A stretch of DNA of 64,000 nt, taken from positions 1 through 64,000 of the forward strand of contig NW_025777633.1 in the NCBI RefSeq assembly GCF_021130785.1, given 5' to 3'. Shown one piece after another: positions 37,385 to 45,640 of this stretch. Both the position numbers and the translations under genes were made by a program. The first letter of the stretch is position 1. Every line of letters starts with the position of its first letter. The notes below the pieces were generated by a model. The model was given only the letters and a program-made list of their open reading frames with translations. It had not been told where the DNA came from and made no database searches. This stretch comes from Homalodisca vitripennis (taxonomy: Eukaryota; Arthropoda; Insecta; Hemiptera; Cicadellidae).

Positions 37385-37715
37385 TCACGTTCCACGTTGT
37401 ACGTTCCACGTTTTCACGTTTCGTGTTCACGTTTCACGTTTCGTGTTCACGTTCTCGTTCACGTTTTACGTTCCACGTTCACGTTTTACGTTCCACGTTC
37501 ATGTTTCACGTTCATGTTTCACGTTCGTGTTTACGTTTCACGTTCGTGTTTCACGTTCGTGTTTCACGTTCGTGTTTCACGTTCCACGTTCACGTTTTTA
37601 CGTTCCACGTTCACGTTTTTACGTTTCACGTTCATGTTTCACGTTCCACGTTCACGTTTTACGTTCCGTGTTCACGTTTTACGTTCCACGTTCACGTTTT
37701 TACGTTCCACGTTTC
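37385..37715 (+). repeat. ACGTT-based minisatellite inside the viral gene cluster
   Basis: About 330 bp built from short variants such as TTCACGTTTTACGTTCCACG and TTTCACGTTCGTG. No stop codon exists in any plus-strand frame because the repeat lacks TAA, TAG and TGA, so the three overlapping open frames here are artefacts. It fills the gap between the ATPase and the next structural gene. Confidence 0.9.
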
Positions 37716-37732
37716 AAAATTTTCCTAAATAA

Positions 37733-39041
37733 ATGGCGAACGTAACTTCTGAAGAAGCGAAAAAACTTGATCAAATCGAAAAGAAATTAATCAAAGAATT
37801 TAAAGAACAGATTCGAATTGATGAAAAAGAACAAGAATTTATTCAAAAAATTAATCAACCTGTAACATCTGCAATAAAAAATGTTGAGGGCAAAATTGAA
37901 AATGTTTTAAGCGATAATCAAAATTTAATGAATTTGGTTCCAGTTGTACGACAATTTGCTGATATTTCGATACCAGAATCTGAGTTTGAATTGCCAAAAT
38001 TACCATCTTCAACACCATTTAGACCTCGAATCATTGAAGACTCTACCATAGTTGAACCAATAAGTCCTGGAACAACGGATATAATAATTGGTGAAATTGG
38101 TAAAAAATTTCTTCCTAGAGCAAAGGATGATAAATTTGGTTTGTATTGGGACAGAAAAAAGAAAAGTTTTATGATTGGAAATTTGCCCGTGAATTTTTGA
38201 GCATAATGATATCATTATTAATGAAAAAACATATGAAGGAACTCAAGGTTTATGGAGATTATTAACAGGCACTGATGTTCCAAAAGACGGTTTATATTCT
38301 GAAGAAGACTTGAAAAAGTATACTGAAATTTTATGGAAATCTGATTCAATTTACAAAAATAATGATCCATCAACTAAGAAACCAAAGTCAAGTAAAGGTA
38401 AAAAATATCTCAATTTGATTAAACCAATTTGGGAAAAACGAATCGAAGGATCAGGTGTAAGAAAATACAATGATAATAAGATTGAGTACAGATATATCGA
38501 CGATTTGACAAAACTCGATGGAATTATTAATTATATTTATGCTCAAGAAAAGGCTGGAAACAACAATTTTTTGAACGAAAAGAAAGCGATTAAAGATTTT
38601 ATTTCGAACAAACTTGATGAAATGATTGAAAAACCTGATGGAATTAAATATTTAAAACGAGTTTTGCCGGCAATAAGTTCATCTATGATTGAGGGTAGCG
38701 GACTTTTGAATGATTTTATCAACAATTTACCTTTTGAATTACACGTACCAACTTATCAGTATCTGGGGCCTGGCACAAAACTCGAAAAAAGACTAAAAAG
38801 AGGAGATACTGGTATAAATAAATTAGATCAAGCTGCTATGGAACACGATATTTTTTATGCAAAACATAGAGACACAAATTCCAGACATATCGCAGATAAA
38901 GTTTTGCAAGATAAGGCAATGGATAGATTTTTATCAAAAGATGCTAGTTTAGGTGAAAGATTTGTTGCGCTTCCAACAGCTGGAGCAATGTTTTTGAAGA
39001 GAAAACTAGGAATGGGAATCGAAGAGAACTTGAAATTTTAA
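37733..39041 (+). CDS. Polinton structural protein with C-terminal parvovirus-type PLA2 domain, one frame break
   Basis: Part 1 (37,733-38,200) begins in TAAATGG context, is a charged coiled coil for about 60 residues and ends KFGLYWDRKKKSFMIGNLP. Part 2 is open from about 38,200 to 39,041. It contains GTQGLWRLLTG, KPKSSKGKKY and ERIEGSGV-like linkers (KRIEGSGVRKY), which are features of a conserved protein found next to Polinton capsid genes. Its C-terminal 100 residues hold YLGPGTKLEKRL, a calcium-loop match, and MEHDIFYAKH, the His-Asp catalytic pair of secreted and parvoviral VP1 phospholipases A2. A PLA2 of this type would help the particle breach endosomal membranes. The break is in a T5 run at 38,194-38,198. 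The total is about 435 residues. Confidence 0.8.
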
Positions 39042-39049
39042 CTATATAA

Positions 39050-39544
39050 ATGGAGGTGAACGTAAACTTCAGCAAAAATCAGAAAGAAAAAATAAAATCC
39101 GCTTTTAAGAAGAAAATACCCGTTAGTATTCAATTTAAAATAGATCAACTAAAAAATGGCGAAGATAAGATATTTTTAACAAATAGACAATACAATAAAC
39201 TCGAAAAACATAAGAAAAACAATAAAGGAACCAGAATAGAATTTTCTTATAATCAGTTGAAAGAACTTAAAAATGGTGGACTTTTGAAAGATTTATTAGA
39301 TTTTGGAGAAAATATTCCAGTTGTTAAAAATGTTGTTCCTTATGTTCGTAAAGCTGCTCCAATCGTTAAAAAGGATGTGATTCCTATTGTTCGAAACATT
39401 TTAAATTGGTTAGATAAAGAGTTGGAAGATGTTACAGGATCTGGATTAGATGAAAAAACTTTGAATTACGTGAAATCAAACATTGAAAAAAAAATTTTAA
39501 CCTTTAACATTCGGGGAATTGGAAGAAATCTGCAAAAATATTAA
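39050..39544 (+). CDS. Basic core/minor capsid-like protein of Polintons
   Basis: 164 codons, start in TAAATGG context, 8 bp after the preceding gene. The N-terminal half is very lysine-rich and has two similar steps, FKIDQLKNGEDKIFLTNRQ and FSYNQLKELKNGGLL, in the style of the repeated 'ligand-strand' segments of Polinton core proteins. The C-terminal half has VPYVRKAAPIVKKDVIPIV, an amphipathic stretch like adenoviral cement or core precursor peptides, and a GSGLDEKT linker. The last 12 residues follow an A9 run (39,486-39,494) and overlap the protease frame. An indel there may have altered the true end. A role in genome condensation or capsid cementing is inferred. Confidence 0.65.
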   Translation: MEVNVNFSKNQKEKIKSAFKKKIPVSIQFKIDQLKNGEDKIFLTNRQYNKLEKHKKNNKGTRIEFSYNQLKELKNGGLLKDLLDFGENIPVVKNVVPYVRKAAPIVKKDVIPIVRNILNWLDKELEDVTGSGLDEKTLNYVKSNIEKKILTFNIRGIGRNLQKY

Positions 39545-39914
39545 ACATTTTAGAGGAATCTTCATGAGAGATACATTACCTGAAAAAGTTAAGAAATTTG
39601 AATGTGGAATTGTGAATTTAGACTCGATTATGGGAAGTGGAACGCATTGGATTTGTTATTATAAAAATGATAAGAATGCATGTTATTTTGATTCGTATGG
39701 AAGAATTGAGGACAAACCACCTATAGAATTGATTAAATATTTGAAAAAATCAAGCGTCTACTACAATGATTCTCAGATTCAAGACTATAAAGATCCCCCA
39801 ATTTGTGGTCATTTATGTGTTTTTGTTTTGAATGAACTGAGTACTGGTAAAGATTTTAAAGAAGTTGTCAACAAATTATTGCTTAATAAATATGGATTCA
39901 CGAAATATTTTTGA
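39501..39914 (+). CDS. Adenain-type cysteine protease
   Basis: The frame is open from 39,501 after a TAA. The first ATG is at 39,564, but homology-like sequence (FGELEEICKNIKHF) precedes it, so the true start is unclear and may be affected by an indel in the A9 run just upstream. Catalytic residues of the adenovirus protease / C48 fold are all visible: His in GSGTHWICYY, Asp in YFDSYG, Gln in SQIQDY and Cys in PPICGHLCVFVLN. It would mature the capsid proteins during assembly, probably cutting at the Gly-x-Gly linkers (GSGV, GSGL) present in neighbouring structural proteins. The last 23 bp overlap the next gene. Confidence 0.85.
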   Translation, partial: PLTFGELEEICKNIKHFRGIFMRDTLPEKVKKFECGIVNLDSIMGSGTHWICYYKNDKNACYFDSYGRIEDKPPIELIKYLKKSSVYYNDSQIQDYKDPPICGHLCVFVLNELSTGKDFKEVVNKLLLNKYGFTKYF

Positions 39915-40807
39915 CGTGTTTGGAACACAAATCGAAAGTATTCAAAATGTAGATAATAGTTTGAATTTTGATAGTTTGAGGAATGAGTTTGATAACAAGT
40001 TAGAAAATTTATTACAAAACCATCCAGATTCAGATATGTTTGCTGTCGAGATTGAAGATTTTAAAGCAGAATATGATAACAAACTTGCAAATTTCATGAG
40101 TTCAAATGAAGTTGCTGATAAAATAAAAACATTGGAAAAAGAAGTTGATGATGGTGTAAAAAAATTATTTACCAATTTATTGTCTCATATCGAAAAAGCT
40201 GATAAAATTACTGAAGCGATCAAAGTTGAAAAGAATTATGTTAGTTTGGCTAATAAAAAAAGAATTGTCGGTGTTCGACCTGGTATTGACAAACATGATG
40301 TTGTTGTTAAAGAACAAATTTTAAAACCTCTAAAATTATCAGAAAACATCGATATTGTTGATTTACATGATCCGAATGTTAAAAATGCCTTAGATTTTAA
40401 AGGAAAAAGAATTAGCGGTGTTAGTAAAGGAATTAATCCATTTGATGTTGTTGTAATGATTCAATTAGAAGATCCTATTAAAATGTTTAATGAACTAAAA
40501 CAAAATTACGAGAATCATAAACAGCATGTTAAAGATTTTACAACAGAAGTCTATGACAAGTTAGAAGCCAGAAATAGAAGATCAGTAGACGATGTTGGTG
40601 AAATTAATGAAAAACTTACTAATTTTAAAGAGTCTTTTTGATAAGTTTAGTTTAGATGCTACGAAAACTTTTGAGAATATTGGTCATAAATTTGTTGAAT
40701 ACAATGATTCTTATGCTGTCAAATTTCAAAAATTAGAAAAAAAACTTAATAATATGGAGGAAGATCTTACTGAAATAGGTATTCGCGTAGGGTTTTATGC
40801 ACGATAA
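39892..40807 (+). CDS. Fibre-like coiled-coil protein with two KRI-x-GV repeats, one frame break
   Basis: Begins at ATG 39,892 (TAAATATGG), overlapping the protease end; the frame is open to 40,641 and continues in another frame to 40,807. The T5 run at 40,635-40,639 marks the switch. The N-terminus has an aromatic-rich tag (MDSRNIFDVFG). Most of the rest is predicted coiled coil. Two repeats 150 bp apart, KKRIVGVRPGIDKHDVVV and GKRISGVSKGINPFDVVV, resemble the short 'KxIxNLxDPxxxxDAxxK'-style shaft motif seen in trimeric fibre and tail proteins. I infer a trimeric spike or fibre, but the resemblance is by eye and no head domain is recognised. The C-terminus (EEDLTEIGIRVGFYAR) is short. Confidence 0.55.
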
Positions 40808-40822
40808 ATTTTCCCTAAATAA

Positions 40823-40966
40823 ATGGCGCTCATATATTGTGTGAGGTGTAAGGCAAAAACTGCAACAAATGATATAAAATACTATGCAAACATCAATGGA
40901 GTTAAAAGAGTTTCTGGAAAATGTGCTGAATGTAACGCAAAAAAGAGCCAATTTATAAAAACTTGA
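40823..40966 (+). CDS. Small zinc-ribbon protein
   Basis: 47 codons from ATG in TAAATGG context, 15 bp after the fibre-like gene. It has two cysteine pairs, YCVRCKAKT near the start and GKCAECNAKK near the end, spaced like a zinc ribbon. The leader TTTTCCCTAAATAAATGG is almost the same as that of the structural gene at 37,733. The layout matches the very short zinc-ribbon proteins (DUF5679 type) of several Polinton-like and large DNA viruses, as far as I can judge from memory. The function is unknown. The clean start and stop, shared leader and position between two viral genes argue that it is real. Confidence 0.7.
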   Translation: MALIYCVRCKAKTATNDIKYYANINGVKRVSGKCAECNAKKSQFIKT

Positions 40967-40994
40967 TTTTGAAATTTTTTCCTAATAAATAGAG

Positions 40995-41394
40995 ATGGCG
41001 GGACATTACAGTGCTTTCGATCTTTTTATCATGCAACACGAAAGAGATTTGAAAAAAGAACATTGGGATGACATTTCTCAAAAATATGAATTATCCGAAG
41101 ATATGATGAGATTATACGTAAACAAATTGAATTGGTATAACATTGCTAAATATCAAACTCTGTCCCCAGAGTTCATTCAAGAAAATATACATTATCAATT
41201 AAAAGATCATATGTCTGTTCTTTGTCTCTATCAACACTTGAGTCTAAAGTTTTTTGGATGAAAATAAAGATACAGTTGATTGGAACAATATTATAGATAG
41301 CGGTTACTATCCTGTGCAGATTTTATTGAAATATGTGGCCGAAATTGCAAAATTTAAGGAAGAGAATCCTGAATATGACGAAGTAGATCATTAA
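40995..41394 (+). CDS. Uncharacterised viral protein, one frame break
   Basis: About 133 codons. Part 1 starts MAGHYSAFDLFIMQHERDL and runs to a T6 run at 41,250-41,255. Part 2 continues with DENKDTVDWNNIIDSGYYPV and ends EENPEYDEVDH before a stop at 41,392-41,394. It is rich in Trp, Tyr and acidic residues, with two W-N steps (KLNWYNIAKY and VDWNNII) that suggest a repeated helical unit such as those in ankyrin-like or short-helix repeat proteins of viruses. I do not recognise the family. It follows the zinc-ribbon gene by 28 bp, with a TAAATAG string 9 bp before its ATG. Confidence 0.6.
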
Positions 41395-41491
41395 AATGAC
41401 TCTAATTTATATCTTTTCTTATAAAAACGTACATTAGATCGATGAAAAAATGATACACGATGTTTAAAATTTCTAAATTTTCTCTTATTAA

Positions 41492-42678
41492 ATGGTGGAC
41501 TACAGAAAGTATGCTAGTGATATTGAAAGGGCGGAGTTTAAAAATTTCTATCCAATTAGTAAACAACATTTGAATGAACCGAATAAAAGAACTGAGTTTA
41601 ATATTGATTTTGGAGATAACTTTTGCTCGTCTAACTTCCAGTTTTTTCTATTTCTGGAACTTTAACAAAACAAGATGGTCAAGCATATCTTGGAACTGAT
41701 AATGTTAGATTAATCGATAATTTTATACCGTTTTTATTTTCTAAGATTGAAGTAAGAAAACACAATAAATTGATAGAAGAAGTCGAAAACTGTGGCCAAT
41801 TAAGCACAATTAAAGGAACTATTTGTTATTCCAAAAGTGATGTATTTTCAAACAGTTTTGAATCAACTTTTAAATTTGGACAATTTGAAGCGGTCGGTGA
41901 TTTAGCACATTTCGGCTTAGGATTTTTTGAAAATGTTACTATTCCGATCTATAAAGGAGGATTTTATCTAAGTTTTATAAGAGCAGAAGACGATGATGTG
42001 ATTCTGAAGACTGCAACTGGAAATGTTATGCCTGTTGATGGCAAAATTACAATTAACGAGTTTTTCATTAGAGTTCCGATGATTGATTACAAAACCACGA
42101 GTAAAATTAGGTTGATTGATGAAATTATAAAATCTCAAAACATCACGTTTAATTTTCTAGATTGGCAATGTATTGAACAAAAAGGTATTTCCGGAACAAC
42201 TTATTCGTTCGATATCACAAATATTTATAGAAATATCTTCAATCCCAAGTTCGTTATCATTGGTTTTCAAACAGATAGACAGAATAATCAAGAAAAAAAT
42301 CCTTCAAAGTTTGATAGTTTGGATGTAAAAAATATCAGAGTAAAATTGAACGGTTCTTATTATCCAGATGAATTGCAAAATTTAAACATTTCCGGTGGTC
42401 TTTTCAGAATCATGTATCAGATGTATCAAGATTTTAAGAAAGTTTACTACAAAAATATGGAAATGTATTACAACCCCAAAGAATTTATAGCAAATAGACC
42501 CATTTATGTCATTGATACAACAAAGAGTTTGACAAATATTTCTAGTTCAAAGAACGATATAATTATCAATATGGATTTTCAAAATGCTGTTACAAACGCG
42601 ATTTGTTATGTGGTTGTGGTTTCTGAGAAATTTTTAGCCTATGATGTGATTAAGAACGATATTAAAGAAATTCAGTAA
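41492..42678 (+). CDS. Major capsid protein (double jelly-roll, hexon-like), one frame break
   Basis: About 395 codons. It starts in TAAATGG context with MVDYRKYASDIERAEFKNFY. The frame switches in a T6 run at 41,642-41,647 and is then open to 42,678. Diagnostic parts are DNVRLIDNFIPFLFSKIEVR, a VIIGFQTDRQNNQEKNPSKF block, then IRVKLNGSYYPDELQNLNI, MYQMYQDFKKVYYKN, IYVIDTTKSLTN and IIINMDFQ. This order, with FQTDR, LNGxYYP and xFxxxYY near the C-terminus and a final beta strand, is shared with widespread insect Polinton capsid proteins. It would form the capsid shell with the penton-like protein. It is the last plus-strand gene and converges on the polymerase, with 258 bp between stops. Confidence 0.8.
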
Positions 42679-42936
42679 AAATCGTCTTATTTTCTGTTGA
42701 GCGAATGTTAGCAAATTTCATTATTTCCGTTTATAGATTTTTCATTAAGATTTCTGGATTTTTTCATTAAAACAGCTTAAGAAATTAGAAGCCTACAATG
42801 AACAGTAAAACAGCTATAGATTCGGTTAATTTTTCATTCGTGAGTTACAGATTAGTTTATTGTCCTTTAAACAGTATTTTACGTTGATTTTCTGACTGTC
42901 CCAAAAGTGAGCTAGAACCCTCACATTCATATCTAC
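42679..42936. other. Convergent intergenic region between capsid and polymerase genes
   Basis: AT-rich, with three TTTTTCATT strings at about 42,738, 42,760 and 42,830. No coding continuation of the polymerase C-terminus is visible on the minus strand. Confidence 0.5.
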
Positions 42937-45637
42937 TTACGAGTACATCTTAGACCTTAAACCACAAAATTCTTCTAAAACTTCGCTATTTAACTCATCT
43001 TTGAATTTCCCTATTACCTTCTTATTTTTAGTAGTGAAACATTCATGATCTTTTGGATAATCACTTGTATCAAAGTCATCTATATTTTCTTTAATAATCT
43101 TAAAAGGATCTCGTTTCAATTCTAGAAAATAACTGTCTGTATCCATGTAACACAGATTCAAATCTGGATCAAACTTCTTTAATTTGTTGTAATAAAACTC
43201 GTACATTGTACATTAGCAATTTTGAGAGGTCGAGAACTGAAAATCCTATGTAAATCGGTTTGTTAAATTTAACCTTTTGTTTGTACATGTGACTCGCTAT
43301 ACAGTTGTCGTCAAAGATGTTAAAGCATTTGAAATTTGTTTTCTTAGCTTGTTTCATTGAAAATTCTTCATTTCCTAGTCTAATATCACATCTATTTCGC
43401 ACATTTTCCATAGATTTTCCAAAAACTGAGTTGTTCATCAGCTTATAAAAGTCCTTTTCAAAGTCGCTTGTAGCTTTGGTTCTCATGTTTGTGTTAAAAT
43501 CAATGTATTCTTTCATAAAAGGCTTCTGATCGAATGCAATAACTCTATTCACATGTTTCAAAATCATACCTTGTTCCAAATAGAACTTCAAATTTCTCGA
43601 ATGAACAACGTATTCAGTTTTATCCAGTAGAGTTGTGCAAAGTTTGTTTTTAAAATGTTCTGGAGCAAGAGGTAAATCCTTGTGATGTTCGTGTAAATTT
43701 GTTGGATATCCAAGATCGACTTCGAGAATATAGCCATAATCTTCGTCGCCAGTGAGTTCCAAAATTGTTTCTTGCCACTCTTCTTTTGTATACGTTTTAG
43801 GATCCATCCACTTGATATCACTAAACGGCAGTTTTTGCATAAGACCATGCCCATAAAGGTTGTTTGCATCGAGATAGAGTAAATAGTTTTCGGGCTTTGT
43901 CTTATCAAAATCTTTTAAATATTTGTTATTTGCTTTCACATATCGTTTAATACACTGAGAAATGCCTCCGTGAATACCTTTTTCGATCATCAAATACATA
44001 TTATAATCACTAATTAATTGTAATTCTATCTTCGTTAATTTTAACATAGCATCCCATGCAAGACTGGGAGCTGTTAGATAGTGTGCTGGATCAAGTTTAT
44101 AGCAATTCAAACAAATATTCCTAAAATTTTCAAAGATATCAGCGAGCAATAGAACATCTTGAATGTTATAGAGATCGGAGTAATTTCCTAGATTTTTTAC
44201 TTTTAATTTGTTCCATACATTTAAGTAGTGTTGAAAATCTTTCTCAGATATGCTCTCGTCTGTCAAAAGTGAATAGAAATCTTGAATTCTCAATTCTTCT
44301 GTGTAATCAAGTTTTTCAATACTGTCGATAAATTCGTAAGGAAATATGCCTTTTCCAGATAGAATTTTAAAGATTTCTTCTTCGTCATTTGGTTGTCTAT
44401 CTAGAATTGCGTTCAGACCATCTTGTATAAAATGATTTGTATGTTTGAAATCATCTTTTTTGAGGTTTTTAGCTAACTTTTCTATAGACGATGCCATAAA
44501 TCTGAACGTATCTACGAAAGAAAACTTGATGAACTTTCTTGGTTTATCATCTTCAAACTCATACCCATATCCTGAATTTTACTGAATAATTTATATATTT
44601 CTCATCTGTGTTTGCGATCAAATCAACATTACCATACTGTTTAGCCAATTCTTTTATGTACAAATGAGCATCGTAATTTGACATATTGTGGCAGAAAACG
44701 GGAATATTTTGAGGAAATTTGAGATTCAAGTTACAAGATAAATGAGCAGCACCTCGAAATTTACCTGTTAAATGACAATGATCTCGTACTTTTTTTCTTG
44801 TTTGATTATCAAAACCCTCACATTCACAAATATGACAAAGACTGGAATTTTGATACGAAATTTCTTCTTCTTCAGTTAATTTCATGGGTTTTTGGTTCTT
44901 AGAATTATATTTTTTAGCTATGTATTTCGATAATTTATTGAGCTCTTCAAACAATTGTTTTGGAACATTCGGCAAATCTTCTTCATTTTTGGCTCGATAA
45001 CATATCGGTTTGTACATGCGATTTGTCACATGTGACACTAAATATAGAGTAAAACCATAAGGAATGTGCTTCTGAATCTTGGTTGTAGTCCGACTTTTGC
45101 GGATTGTTTTTGCATGTGAGAATCTTCTCTAATATGCTTTCAAAATCCATATAAATAACGTAAGGATGAGAAAATTTCTTTTGATAATTAATAAATGTTG
45201 TTGTTTGACCTGGAAACGGCATAATTGGCTTACAAACTTCGTGTTGCTTGCAAATTTCTAAATGATCTGTTAAATCTCCAGATTTGTAGAAATGGCTTAA
45301 ATATCTTCTGCATAGAAATTTTTTATTTTTACACTTAGATAACTGAGAGAAAACGAGCTTATTTAAATCTGTTATCAAAACATAATGAGATTTGTCATCT
45401 TGTTTAACATACAATAAATCGATTTCTAACTCTGCATCATAAATTTCTGAAATTTGTAACGGAACAATATTGAGTTTTTTCATCAAAACTATAGACATTT
45501 ACAGACATTTTCGGATAATTATACTTTGCTTTACTGCTTCGTTTTTCAAATAATTGTATATCTTTTAAGGACATTGGATACTCGAAACCTGAAGTTGGGA
45601 AGTTAAGGAGATTGTTCAGGCATGCATAAAGAGGCAA
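42937..45637 (-). pseudogene. Protein-primed type DNA polymerase B, four frame breaks and short C-terminus
   Basis: About 900 codons in five overlapping minus-strand frames (45,637-45,437; 45,498-44,983; 45,038-44,559; 44,497-43,169; 43,206-42,937). Visible in order are: YPMSLKDIQLFE; a Cys-rich CRRYLSHFYKSGD; Exo I YVIYMDFESI; a CHICECEGF/CHLTGKFRG zinc region; Exo II FCHNMSNYDAHL; Exo III-like LYNIQDVLLLAD; polymerase motif A LYLDANNLYG; motif B KLMNNSVFGKSMENV; motif C CYMDTDSYF; and the final GLRSKMYS. This is the PolB of Polintons and adintoviruses, which replicates the linear genome. Breaks are at T runs 45,475-45,480 and 44,577-44,580, near 45,070, and at a 7-bp duplication (43,201-43,214). 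The protein ends right after the KxY-type motif, so the thumb region appears lost. Confidence 0.85.
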
Positions 45638-45640
45638 ATA

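Larger units (their letters stand above)
34180..45640. mobile_element. Polinton/Maverick-like endogenous viral element, integrase not found
   Basis: About 11.5 kb of densely packed virus-type genes in otherwise gene-poor DNA. The set includes a packaging ATPase, adenain-type protease, jelly-roll-type major and minor capsid proteins and DNA polymerase B, which is the Polinton/adintovirus core set. Two convergent transcription blocks meet at 42.7-42.9 kb: structural genes on plus and polymerase on minus. The penton and BRO-N genes run leftward from a 40-bp divergent promoter region at 36,576-36,615. A retroviral-type integrase, usual in Polintons, is not present between the BRO-N array and the polymerase, and no terminal inverted repeats were recognised, so the exact ends are unknown. 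Most genes carry one frame break, usually in an A/T run. It may be a recently endogenised or truncated element, or an intact one with sequence errors. Confidence 0.9.

Noticed and set aside
37397..37745. Three overlapping plus-strand frames of about 100 codons rich in HV, RS and FT repeats
   Set aside because: They are products of the ACGTT minisatellite, which contains no stop codon in any plus-strand frame.
43588..43908. 106-codon minus-strand frame
   Set aside because: Out-of-frame shadow inside DNA polymerase B.
34180..45640. Integrated adenovirus or poxvirus
   Set aside because: The protease and ATPase resemble those of both, but the full set with this PolB, penton type and capsid type is that of Polintons. 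No RNA polymerase or other large-virus genes are present.
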